A stretch of 12,022 nucleotides of DNA from Eubacteriales bacterium (GTDB lineage: Bacteria > Bacillota_A > Clostridia > Christensenellales > Aristaeellaceae), in NCBI GenBank assembly GCA_030528845.1, contig JAUMYC010000060.1:1-12022 (forward strand), written 5' to 3'. The position numbers were made by a program, and so were the translations under genes. This document shows, piece after piece, positions 1 to 5,602 of the stretch. Positions within the stretch are counted from its first letter, which is position 1; each line of letters opens with the position of its first letter. The notes beneath the pieces were generated by a model. It had not been told where the DNA came from. It made no database searches and saw nothing but the letters and a program-made list of their open reading frames with translations.

Positions 1-2
1 AT

Positions 3-119
3 TACATAGAGGAACATGCGAAACATGCCCCGTGGAAATCAGATGAAGAGACGATCAGAAAAATTCAGAATGCGACCAGCACAAGCGACATGATGAATCG
101 GAACGATCAGAAACACTGA
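3..119 (+). CDS. possible C-terminal fragment of an unknown plus-strand gene (partial)
   Basis: An open frame enters from the left edge and reads 38 codons to a TGA at 117-119. The visible peptide is hydrophilic and charged, running from YIEEHAKHAPW to NRNDQKH, with no domain I recognise. The stop is followed about 95 bp later by an inverted repeat and a T-run that could be its terminator, which would suit a plus-strand gene converging on the ABC transporter. A 38-codon open frame at a sequence edge can easily arise by chance, and the A-rich composition differs from the rest of the window, so it could be decayed or acquired DNA. No function is proposed. Confidence 0.25.
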   Translation, partial: YIEEHAKHAPWKSDEETIRKIQNATSTSDMMNRNDQKH

Positions 120-212
120 TGAGAAAAGAGGAAGGATCGCAGGCAGTAGTGGCTCAGCCAAATCCGTAGAAAGAGAGGTACAAAAAATGATGTTAGATAC
201 TAAGAAGGAACG
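120..212. other. A-rich stretch without a convincing gene
   Basis: Only tiny plus-strand frames are present. A 16-codon frame begins with an ATG overlapping the preceding TGA (119-169). A 10-codon frame begins at 187 behind a GAGAGG ribosome-binding-like sequence and ends at 219. Neither resembles a known peptide. The 11-mer AAGGATCGCAG occurs at 132-142 and again at 258-268. The base composition is visibly more A-rich than the GC-rich genes that follow. Confidence 0.4.
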
Positions 213-292
213 GAAATGACCCTTGATTGCGGATGATCCGAGTTTGTAAAGAAAGACAAGGATCGCAGAATGAAGCAATCAAGGGTCATTTC
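213..292 (+). repeat. 18-bp perfect inverted repeat; possible plus-strand terminator or element end
   Basis: The arms at 213-230 and 275-292 are perfect reverse complements (left arm GAAATGACCCTTGATTGC) around a 44-nt spacer. The left inner edge also carries CGGAT-G-ATCCG at 230-240. As RNA on the plus strand the right arm is followed by AG and then five Ts (295-299), which fits a long-stemmed terminator for a gene ending near 119. The large spacer is unusual for a terminator. A miniature or decayed transposable-element end is the alternative. The symmetry is certain; the role is not. Confidence 0.6.
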
Positions 293-310
293 AGTTTTTG
301 GGGAAAGAGC

Positions 311-352
311 AAGCCAAGGCAGTTCCGCGCGGCGGGGCTTTTTTGTTTTTTG
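311..352 (+). terminator. possible weak plus-strand terminator
   Basis: A short stem AAGCC (311-315) / GGCTT (336-340) encloses a GC-rich loop and runs into a T-rich tract, TTTTTTGTTTTTT. It abuts the minus-strand terminator of the ABC exporter, so the two could block transcription from both sides. The stem is poor, and the T-tract is the main support. Confidence 0.3.
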
Positions 353-355
353 GAG

Positions 356-388
356 AAAAAAGCTCCCCTCCCGGGCGGGAAGGGGAGC
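356..388 (-). terminator. Rho-independent terminator of the ArsR/ABC exporter operon
   Basis: On the minus strand an 8-bp stem (GCTCCCCT at 362-369 with AGGGGAGC at 381-388) can be extended by CCC/GGG pairing inside the loop and is followed by six Ts (356-361). It begins 8 bp after the exporter stop codon, the expected position for an operon terminator. Confidence 0.85.
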
Positions 389-395
389 GGAAGCC

Positions 396-2129
396 TTATT
401 CGAACATGTCGTTTTCGCGGAACTGCAGGGCGTAGAGGTCCTTGTAGAGGCCGCCCTTTGCGATGAGCTCCTCATGCGTGCCGCGTTCCTCGATGCGTCC
501 GTTTGTAACAACGGCGATCTCGTCGGCATTGCGGATGGTGGAGAGGCGGTGCGCAACGACCAAAGTGGTGCGGCCCTTGCAAAGCTCGTCCAGCGCTTCC
601 TGAATGAGCACCTCGGTGGTGTTGTCCAGCGCGCTGGTCGCCTCGTCCAGAATGAGGATGGCGGGGTCCTTCAGGAAGACGCGCGCGATGCTCAGGCGCT
701 GCTTTTGTCCGCCGGAGAGCTTCACGCCGCGTTCGCCGATCTCCGTGTCGTAGCCCTTTTCCAGCGTCATGATGTAATCGTGGATATTTGCCTTGCGCGC
801 GGCGTCATAGATCTCCTCGTCCGTCGCGTCCAGCCTGCCGTAGCGGATGTTTTCGCGGATCGTGCCGACGAACAGGAACACGTCCTGCTGCACGATGCCG
901 ATGCTGCGGCGCACGGAATCCATGGTCAGATCGCGCAGATCCTGCCCGTCGATGAGGATCGAGCCGTCGCCGTCGCGCAGCTTGTAGAAGTTGGGCAGCA
1001 GATGGCACAGGGTGGTCTTGCCGCCGCCGGAGGGGCCGACCAGCGCCAGCTTGCGTCCCTTTTCCAGGCGCAGGTTCACGTCATGCAGCACTTCCTTGGA
1101 GGGATCGTAGGAGTAGGTGACGTCGCGGAATTCGATCTCTCCCTGCACATTTTTGAGCTCTTTTGCGTTCTGCACGTCCGTCTCGGGGGTTTCGTCCATG
1201 ATCTCGCAGAAGCGCTTGAAGCCGCTGGCGCCGTTCTGGAAGGATTCCATGAAGTTGATCAGCGTGTTCACCGGCCCGATGAAGAGGTTGATGGAGACGA
1301 TGAAGGTGGAATAATCGCCGAAGGAGATGCGGCCGGAATAGAGGAAGAGGCCGCCGGCGATGAGGATGATGACGTTGAAGACCTCGGTCACGAAGGAAGT
1401 GGAGGAATGGAACTTGCCCATGGCCTTGTACGCGCGGCGGGATGCGTCCACAAACTGCTCGTCGCCCACGGAGAACTTTTCCTTTTCCTTCTCGGCGTTG
1501 GTATAGGCCTTGGTCACGCGGATGCCGGTGATGGAGCTTTCCACAGCCGCGTTGATCGTCGCGGTGGATCTTCTGCGGTCGTCAAAGGCCTTGGACATGG
1601 GCTTGCGCATGTGCAGCGTGACCAGAACGAGGATCGGCACACAGGCGAAGATGATCAGCGTGAGCATCCAGTCGATCGAGCACAGATAGGAGAAGGAGAG
1701 GATGATCATGATCGTGCTGATCAGCAGGTTTTCCGGGCCGTGGTGGGCCAGTTCGCAGACTTCGAACAGGTCGTTGGTCAGGCGGGACATGATGCGGCCG
1801 GTCTCGTTGTTGTCATAAAACGAGAAGGGCAGGCGCTCGAGATGGGCGAAGAGATCGCGCCGCATCTGCGACTGCATGCGCACGCCGATCATATGGCCGT
1901 AATACTGGATGAAGAAATTCAGCAGCATGCGCACGGCATACAGCGCAAGCACGCCGAAGCCCGACCAGACGATGGTCGCGTACATCTTCTCCGGGATATA
2001 AATGTTGAGCATGCGGTTGGTCATCACGGGATAGACCATGCCGATGAGGGAGATCATCAGGGAAGCCAGCATATCCAGCGCCAGCATTTTCTTGTGGGGC
2101 TTGTAGTAGCGGATAAAGCGTTTGAACAT
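396..2129 (-). CDS. ABC exporter, fused membrane and ATPase domains (Sav1866/MsbA-like)
   Basis: This is a half-transporter of 577 residues, the usual length of the family, probably working as a homodimer in the cytoplasmic membrane to export a drug, lipid or peptide. Residues 1-310 form the six-helix type 1 exporter membrane domain. Residues 330-577 are the ATPase: Walker A GPSGGGKTT (365-373), Q-loop QQD (414-416), signature LSGGQ (471-475), Walker B ILILDEA with catalytic Glu496, D-loop SALD and switch His527. All key ATPase residues are intact, so it should be active. It starts with ATG behind AAGGA, which overlaps the stop of the ArsR gene 9 bp upstream, so the two are probably co-transcribed and the exporter responds to whatever the regulator senses. 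The substrate cannot be told from sequence. No partner half-transporter is adjacent, which argues against a heterodimer. Confidence 0.93.
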   Translation of the reverse strand: MFKRFIRYYKPHKKMLALDMLASLMISLIGMVYPVMTNRMLNIYIPEKMYATIVWSGFGVLALYAVRMLLNFFIQYYGHMIGVRMQSQMRRDLFAHLERLPFSFYDNNETGRIMSRLTNDLFEVCELAHHGPENLLISTIMIILSFSYLCSIDWMLTLIIFACVPILVLVTLHMRKPMSKAFDDRRRSTATINAAVESSITGIRVTKAYTNAEKEKEKFSVGDEQFVDASRRAYKAMGKFHSSTSFVTEVFNVIILIAGGLFLYSGRISFGDYSTFIVSINLFIGPVNTLINFMESFQNGASGFKRFCEIMDETPETDVQNAKELKNVQGEIEFRDVTYSYDPSKEVLHDVNLRLEKGRKLALVGPSGGGKTTLCHLLPNFYKLRDGDGSILIDGQDLRDLTMDSVRRSIGIVQQDVFLFVGTIRENIRYGRLDATDEEIYDAARKANIHDYIMTLEKGYDTEIGERGVKLSGGQKQRLSIARVFLKDPAILILDEATSALDNTTEVLIQEALDELCKGRTTLVVAHRLSTIRNADEIAVVTNGRIEERGTHEELIAKGGLYKDLYALQFRENDMFE

Positions 2130-2138
2130 CGTTAGTCG

Positions 2139-2495
2139 TCATTCCTTTGTATTGTTTTCTTGTGCGATATAGGCCTTGCAGCGGATGGCTGCGGCTTCCG
2201 GACAGCCGTGAAACGGGCTGTCGCAGGGCTCGCGGTCCATCTGCAGCAGCGCGCTCAATTGCGCGATCACCTGCTGCAGGGCTTCTTTGTTCACCTGATA
2301 ATGCGTGTAATAGCCGCGTTTTTCGCCGGAGACCAGCCCGGCCTCGCGCAGGATCTTCAGATGCTGCGATACGGCCGATTCCGACATCCCGCTGCGCACG
2401 GCCAGCGCGCCTACGCAATAGGCCCGCTCGGACAGGAGCCGCAGCAGATTATATCGCTTCGGGTCGCCGAGCGCCTTGAGTGTGAGTTCGTCCAA
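2139..2495 (-). CDS. ArsR-family winged-helix regulator with C-terminal Cys/His cluster
   Basis: A 118-residue DNA-binding protein. The winged helix spans about residues 5-70, with the recognition helix near SESAVSQHLKILREAGLV and a wing at GEKRGYYTHYQV, typical of ArsR/SmtB repressors. Family members usually repress their own operon until a metal, metalloid, redox signal or small molecule binds. The start is TTG at 2495: AAGGA (2503-2507) lies 7 nt upstream and no in-frame ATG is better placed. The C-terminal tail carries Cys91, His96, Cys98 and Cys106, with a further Cys27 near the start of the HTH, which could form a metal or thiol sensor. The alpha-3 CxC metal site of classical ArsR is not complete (only AYC is present). 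The gene lies directly before an ABC exporter, whose expression it probably controls. Confidence 0.88.
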   Translation of the reverse strand: MDELTLKALGDPKRYNLLRLLSERAYCVGALAVRSGMSESAVSQHLKILREAGLVSGEKRGYYTHYQVNKEALQQVIAQLSALLQMDREPCDSPFHGCPEAAAIRCKAYIAQENNTKE

Positions 2496-2502
2496 AACCG
2501 TT

Positions 2503-2507
2503 TCCTT
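2503..2507 (-). promoter_or_regulatory. ribosome binding site deciding the TTG start of the ArsR gene
   Basis: AAGGA on the minus strand lies 7 nt before the TTG at 2495. An ATG at 2520 is out of frame, so TTG is the best-supported start. Confidence 0.7.
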
Positions 2508-2527
2508 CCCCCTTTCGCATAGGGGAA

Positions 2528-2557
2528 ATTATATCGCCGAACGATCATCTTCGTCAA
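2528..2557 (-). promoter_or_regulatory. sigma-A-type promoter of the ArsR/ABC exporter operon
   Basis: On the minus strand, -35 TTGACG (2552-2557) and a perfect -10 TATAAT (2528-2533) are separated by 18 bp. Transcription should begin near 2521, giving a leader of about 25 nt that carries the AAGGA site. The ArsR operator probably overlaps this promoter, but I see no clear dyad within it. Confidence 0.8.
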
Positions 2558-2580
2558 TTCTAAATCAGATGCGTTTTTGT

Positions 2581-2608
2581 TAAAACAAATGTCCTTTGTT
2601 CGCGGACA
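2581..2608 (-). terminator. weak terminator after the Crp/Fnr-family gene
   Basis: On the minus strand a 5-bp stem TGTCC (2604-2608) / GGACA (2590-2594) with a 9-nt loop is followed by TTTGTTTTA. It lies about 30 bp past the regulator stop. The short stem makes it marginal. The T-rich part is also a small palindrome (TTTGTT-AA-AACAAA on the plus strand, 2576-2589), which could instead be a protein site upstream of the next promoter. Confidence 0.35.
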
Positions 2609-2636
2609 GAGGCGCAATATTGTATCCGGGCGGGAT

Positions 2637-3326
2637 TCAGCGCTTCTGCGCCGCCTCCTGCGCGGGCTGTAAAAGGGTGAACTCGTTTTTGCTGCAGCGC
2701 AGCACGCCCTCTCTGCTCAGTTTGCCGATCTCCGCGGAGAGGCCGCTGCGGTCCACTTCGAGATAATCCGCCAGAGCCTGGCGGTCGAAGGGAATGGAAA
2801 AGGAAGCGCTGCCCGCGCGCTTGGCCTCTTCGAGCAGATAGGCCATCAGCTTTCCACGCGTGGTCCTGTGCGCGTTGATGGAGGCGCGGCGGTGCAGGGC
2901 GAGGTTTTTCTGCGCGACGATGCGCAGCATGTTGAAGATGAGGCGGCTGTGAAAGGCGCAGGCGTTCGTGCAGGAGGTGAGCAGCCGCTGACAGTTGATG
3001 AGCAGGATACGGCTGTCCTCCGTGGCGAGGGCGCTCACGGGAACGGTGGGCACGCCCGCACAGGCGAAGGTCTCGCCGAAGAGCTCACCCGGAGCGATCT
3101 GCATCATGACGCTGCGGCTGCCGTAATAATCCGTACGCAGGATCTGCACGCCGCCGCCGAGCAGAATGCCCACGTCCTGCGCGGCGTCGCCCTCGCTCCA
3201 GATCGCCTCGTTTTTGCGCACAAAAACCTCCCGCGCGCCGAGACAGGCCGTCATGGCGCGCAGGTCGTTCGGCTCGATGCCCTCGAAGAGCGGGCAGAGG
3301 AAAAGGATCTTATCGAATTTTTGCAT
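2637..3326 (-). CDS. Crp/Fnr-family transcription regulator, HcpR-like by context
   Basis: A 229-residue cytoplasmic regulator. Residues about 8-125 form the cyclic-nucleotide-binding-like beta barrel (WSEGD at 43-47, then APGELFGETFA at 78-88). A long dimer helix follows, and a C-terminal HTH lies near 178-212 (DRQALADYLEVDRSGLSAEI). Cys11, Cys28, Cys89, Cys112, Cys119, Cys123 and Cys211 are present, but there is no Fnr-type N-terminal Cys cluster. The ATG at 3326 is preferred because GGAGGAG lies 3 nt upstream; an in-frame ATG at 3356 lies inside the palindromic operator and has no such site. The gene diverges from a ferredoxin-like gene of the type linked to HcpR, the nitrosative-stress regulator of hcp and frdX. 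That link rests on context and on family knowledge. The effector could be NO/heme, a redox signal or another ligand. Confidence 0.82.
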   Translation of the reverse strand: MQKFDKILFLCPLFEGIEPNDLRAMTACLGAREVFVRKNEAIWSEGDAAQDVGILLGGGVQILRTDYYGSRSVMMQIAPGELFGETFACAGVPTVPVSALATEDSRILLINCQRLLTSCTNACAFHSRLIFNMLRIVAQKNLALHRRASINAHRTTRGKLMAYLLEEAKRAGSASFSIPFDRQALADYLEVDRSGLSAEIGKLSREGVLRCSKNEFTLLQPAQEAAQKR

Positions 3327-3329
3327 AAA

Positions 3330-3336
3330 CTCCTCC
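3330..3336 (-). promoter_or_regulatory. ribosome binding site of the Crp/Fnr-family regulator
   Basis: GGAGGAG on the minus strand lies directly before TTTATG at 3326. It fixes the start ten codons downstream of the longest open frame. Confidence 0.8.
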
Positions 3337-3340
3337 GCGT

Positions 3341-3354
3341 GTTGAAAATTCAAC
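3341..3354. promoter_or_regulatory. palindromic operator between divergent regulator and ferredoxin genes
   Basis: GTTGAA-AA-TTCAAC has perfect 6-bp arms. Its centre (3347.5) is about 42 bp upstream of the predicted plus-strand start (near 3390), the class II activator position of Crp/Fnr proteins. It is also about 17 bp downstream of the predicted minus-strand start (near 3364), where binding would repress the regulator gene. The TTGA half-sites resemble Fnr-like boxes, but the gap between TTGA and TCAA is 4 nt, not the 6 nt of E. coli FNR. The adjacent regulator is the obvious candidate ligand. Confidence 0.7.
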
Positions 3355-3370
3355 ATACTTACAGCGCTTG

Positions 3371-3399
3371 ATTGTACTATAATAACGCCGTCAGGTCAA
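3371..3399 (-). promoter_or_regulatory. sigma-A-type promoter of the Crp/Fnr-family regulator
   Basis: On the minus strand, -35 TTGACC (3394-3399) and -10 TACAAT (3371-3376) have the ideal 17-bp spacer. Transcription should start near 3364, placing the palindrome inside the initially transcribed region. Confidence 0.78.
3378..3383 (+). promoter_or_regulatory. -10 element of the ferredoxin operon promoter, probably activator-dependent
   Basis: A perfect TATAAT has no recognisable -35 hexamer 16-18 bp upstream (ATACTT at the 17-bp position). The palindrome at 3341-3354 occupies the region where a class II activator would replace -35 contacts. This -10 overlaps the spacer of the divergent promoter, so the two promoters probably compete for polymerase. 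Confidence 0.65.
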
Positions 3400-3420
3400 C
3401 AACGAAAGGGGAACAACACC

Positions 3421-4116
3421 GTGATCAGAAGGATCATTCGAATCGATGAAGAAAAATGCAACGGATGCGGCGCGTGTGCGTCCGCGTGCCATGAGGGCGC
3501 GATCGGCATGGAGAACGGCAAGGCGAAGCTGCTGCGCGAGGATTATTGCGACGGGCTGGGCGATTGCCTGCCGGCCTGCCCGACCGGCGCGATCAGCTTT
3601 GAGGAGCGCGAGGCGCCCGCCTATGCCGAAGTGGCCGTACCCGGGGCGCAGCTGGCGCCGGCGACGCCCTGGGGGGGTTGCCCGGGCCTGCCCGCACACA
3701 GCATCCGGCGCGCGCCGGAGCCGCCGCAGGCAGAGCCGACGCGCCTGCAGAGCCAACTGCGCCAGTGGCCGGTGCAGATCAAGCTCGCGCCGGTCAAGGC
3801 CCCGTATTTTCAGGATGCAAACCTGCTCATCGCGGCGGACTGCACCGCCTACGCCTATGCGAATTTTCATTCCGATTTCATGCGCGGCCGGGTCACGCTC
3901 ATCGGCTGCCCCAAGCTCGACGACGTGGATTACTCCGAGAAGCTGACGGCGATCCTGGCCAATAACGAGATCAAAAGCCTCGCGATCTTGCGCATGGAAG
4001 TGCCCTGCTGCGGCGGCATCGAATACGCCGCGAAGAAGGCCCTGCAGCAGAGCGGCAAATTCATCCCGTGGCAGGTCGTCACGATCTCCACCGACGGAAG
4101 GATATTGGAGCAATGA
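3421..4116 (+). CDS. ferredoxin-like 4Fe-4S protein (FrdX-like), two domains
   Basis: A 231-residue cytosolic protein. The N-terminal ferredoxin domain has C13-x2-C16-x2-C19-x3-C23 and then C43-x5-C49-x3-C53. The second motif has Leu46 where a bacterial two-cluster ferredoxin has its middle Cys, so the second cluster may be 3Fe-4S or absent. A Pro/Ala-rich linker (about 62-115) joins a C-terminal domain of about 110 residues with Cys141, Cys163 and the pair Cys196-Cys197 in EVPCCGG, which may hold or exchange a further cluster. Translation starts at GTG 3421, 9 nt after AAAGGGG. From memory, proteins of this shape accompany hcp in anaerobes, where they are thought to feed electrons in nitrosative stress; that role is inferred here. 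The next gene overlaps its stop (ATGA). The promoter looks dependent on the adjacent Crp/Fnr protein. Confidence 0.85.
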   Translation: MIRRIIRIDEEKCNGCGACASACHEGAIGMENGKAKLLREDYCDGLGDCLPACPTGAISFEEREAPAYAEVAVPGAQLAPATPWGGCPGLPAHSIRRAPEPPQAEPTRLQSQLRQWPVQIKLAPVKAPYFQDANLLIAADCTAYAYANFHSDFMRGRVTLIGCPKLDDVDYSEKLTAILANNEIKSLAILRMEVPCCGGIEYAAKKALQQSGKFIPWQVVTISTDGRILEQ

Positions 4117-4559
4117 GCGCGCAAGAGATGCTGCTGGGCTGCCTCGTGGGGCTGGCAAACGCTGCCACGGGCAATGCATGGAAGGCCGAGGAGCAGACCC
4201 ATGCGCTCGTTCGGGAGAGCCTGCGCCTGCTTGCGCGCAGGGCGGGGGAGGAGGAGCTGCGCCGGCAGGCGGACGCCGTGCGTGGGGAAAAGGCGCGGCT
4301 TGCGCCGGACTGCGCGGCGTGCAAAAATCCGTGCGGGCGCAATGCGGACTGGGACGCCGCGCAGATGCAGGACGAAAGTGACGGCCAGAACGCCGTCAAA
4401 GGGCTGATCGTCGCCGCGCTGTGCGCCGCGCAGCCGGAGGAAGGCGATACGGAGCTTCTCTATCGCGCGCTGCGCGCTCTCGGGGATGAATGGACGGCGG
4501 AGCGTCTTTTGCCCCTCGCGCTGCAGACGGGCGAGCTTGCTTTGCGGGCACTGCGATGA
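4113..4559 (+). CDS. small conserved-looking protein with CxxCxxxC motif
   Basis: A 148-residue protein whose ATG overlaps the TGA of the ferredoxin gene (ATGA at 4113-4116), implying translational coupling and a shared task. GGAAGGA (4096-4102) lies 10 nt upstream. An in-frame ATG at 4068 would extend it into the preceding gene and is not preferred. The protein looks almost entirely helical. Its one striking element is CAACKNPCGRNADWD near the middle, a C-x2-C-x3-C motif that could bind a metal or Fe-S cluster. I do not recognise the family with certainty. The motif and the location next to an FrdX-like gene suggest a redox or nitrosative-stress accessory protein. It is the last gene of its operon; the terminator begins a few bases later. 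Confidence 0.75.
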   Translation: MSAQEMLLGCLVGLANAATGNAWKAEEQTHALVRESLRLLARRAGEEELRRQADAVRGEKARLAPDCAACKNPCGRNADWDAAQMQDESDGQNAVKGLIVAALCAAQPEEGDTELLYRALRALGDEWTAERLLPLALQTGELALRALR

Positions 4560-4563
4560 ATTG

Positions 4564-4609
4564 AAAAAAAGAAGAGAGCCTTCGACGGAACTGTCGAAGG
4601 CTCTCTTTT
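4564..4609. terminator. bidirectional Rho-independent terminator between convergent operons
   Basis: A perfect 15-bp stem (4572-4586 with 4593-4607) and a 6-nt loop GGAACT are flanked by seven As on the left (4564-4570) and TTTT on the right (4606-4609). It therefore works for the plus-strand ferredoxin operon and for the minus-strand Rnf-like operon. It marks the true end of the Rnf-like operon. Confidence 0.93.
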
Positions 4610-4623
4610 GCGTGTACGGAAGA

Positions 4624-5061
4624 TCAGAGGAGGATGCCCGCGAAGCACTGTGCCGCAAAGCACAGGCACGCCGCGCTCACCAGCGGAGCGAGCTTGCCCA
4701 CAGGGCCGGAGGAGATGCGCTGCGTCATGGAGGTGAACAGCCATGTGCAGGCGGTGAAGATGATGCAGCCGCTCAGCGCGAGCTTCCAGACCTCGCCCGC
4801 CGCCGCATAGCCGGACGCGAGCGGGAGCAGCGCGAACGTCAGCGCCGAAAACACGGGGATGCAGACGTAGCAGCGCTTGGAATTGGGGGAGATGTAATGC
4901 TCCAGCACCAGCACGACCATCGAGAGCAGTACGAGGTTCGGGATGTTCGCCTGCGGCAGGATGGCATAGGGCAGCAGGGCGTGCACGATGGCCATCGCCA
5001 GAAGCCCCAGCGCCGTGATGATGATCAGCAGCGTGTTGAGAAGATAGGTCTTGTTTTTCAT
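4624..5061 (-). CDS. unrecognised five-helix, Cys-rich membrane protein in the Rnf-like operon
   Basis: A 145-residue integral membrane protein with five likely helices: about 8-31, 41-57, 66-84, 92-110 and 124-145. It has seven cysteines: C64-x2-C67 at the start of helix 3, Cys99 and Cys105 in helix 4, and Cys132, Cys134 and Cys139 in helix 5. His27 and His55 are the only histidines. It is shorter than RnfA or RnfE (about 190-230 residues, six helices) and I cannot align it to them with confidence. It is the last gene of the operon, 4 bp after rnfG, with GGGGAGG 8 nt before ATG. Its position, where RnfE/RnfA genes often follow rnfG, and the membrane cysteines suggest an electron-carrying or assembly role in the complex. 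That is inference. Confidence 0.8.
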   Translation of the reverse strand: MKNKTYLLNTLLIIITALGLLAMAIVHALLPYAILPQANIPNLVLLSMVVLVLEHYISPNSKRCYVCIPVFSALTFALLPLASGYAAAGEVWKLALSGCIIFTACTWLFTSMTQRISSGPVGKLAPLVSAACLCFAAQCFAGILL

Positions 5062-5065
5062 ACGC

Positions 5066-5602
5066 TCAGCCTCCCCATGTCGTCGCGCTCGAGAAAGTAT
5101 CCGCGCCGGTGACGACCGCGACGGCGGAATTCACGCTGCGGGCGATCGCCTTGGAGGTGACCGTCGCGCCGGAGATGGCGTCGACGGTTTCGCCGACGGC
5201 GGCTTCGCCGGAGGTGTTCAGGAACTGCGCGAGGAATTCGTGATCAAACAGGGCGTGCATGCCCAGGCCGAAGGTCTCTTCCATTTCGCGCACGACGAGC
5301 CCGGTGACGGTGCCTTCGTTGCTCACGCCCACGAGCATGCGGATCGGCCCGGCATAGCCCGCGGTCTCCGTTTCGACCACATAGCCGTTTTCCGCCTTGT
5401 AGAGGGCTTGGATGTTGGCGTCCTCGCCGGTATAAGGCTCAGAAGTGAACTCTTCGCTGCCGTGCAGCAGAGTCTGCAGAGTTTTCGTCAGCTGCTCCTG
5501 TTCGTTTTGCGCCTGCAGGCCGGCAAGGCCCCATGCGGCGCCGGAAAGGACGGCGGCGGCCACAAAGAGCGCAAGGAGCGGGATGAGGATCGATCTGTTC
5601 AT
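5066..5602 (-). CDS. rnfG: Rnf-type electron transport subunit G, covalent FMN
   Basis: A 178-residue protein, near the usual length, with one N-terminal anchor helix (about 4-27) and an extracytoplasmic FMN_bind domain. The flavinylation motif SGATVTS (144-150) puts FMN on Thr147 through a phosphoester bond, as known for RnfG/NqrC. YAGPIRMLVGV (83-93) followed by the GLGMHAL turn (112-118) is typical of the family. In Rnf complexes this subunit passes electrons between the membrane FMN of RnfD and other carriers on the outer face. Its ATG shares one base with the stop of rnfD (TGATG), so the two are translated together. The FMN would be supplied by the ApbE encoded upstream in the same operon. 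Confidence 0.9.
   Translation of the reverse strand: MNRSILIPLLALFVAAAVLSGAAWGLAGLQAQNEQEQLTKTLQTLLHGSEEFTSEPYTGEDANIQALYKAENGYVVETETAGYAGPIRMLVGVSNEGTVTGLVVREMEETFGLGMHALFDHEFLAQFLNTSGEAAVGETVDAISGATVTSKAIARSVNSAVAVVTGADTFSSATTWGG

Noticed and set aside
1..355. CRISPR array or structured tandem repeat at the left edge
   Set aside because: Only one inverted repeat and one 11-mer pair are present; there is no regular repeat-spacer pattern.
270..2135. 621-codon plus-strand open frame opposite the ABC exporter
   Set aside because: It is antisense to a gene with complete ABC motifs. The translation is rich in Ala, Gly, Asp and His with no domain, as expected from the complement of a GC-rich gene.
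2576..2589. TTTGTT-AA-AACAAA as a Rex or second Crp-type operator upstream of the ArsR promoter
   Set aside because: The spacing does not fit the Rex consensus, the half-sites differ from GTTGAA, and the T-rich part is explained equally well as the tail of a weak terminator.
3341..3354. Canonical FNR box
   Set aside because: The TTGA and TCAA half-sites are 4 nt apart, not 6, and the adjacent regulator lacks an Fnr-type N-terminal Fe-S Cys cluster, so it is kept only as a Crp/Fnr-family operator.
3327..3356. Upstream ATG start for the Crp/Fnr-family regulator
   Set aside because: It would place ten codons across the palindrome, without a ribosome site; GGAGGAG before 3326 is far better.
4113..4559. 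Calling the 148-residue protein a hydroxylamine reductase fragment
   Set aside because: The C-x2-C-x3-C motif alone is not enough: the hybrid-cluster ligands and overall Hcp size are absent, and the gene has its own coupled start.
4624..5061. Calling the 145-residue membrane protein RnfA or RnfE
   Set aside because: It is too short, has five rather than six helices, and I cannot see the family's conserved segments; a profile search would be needed.
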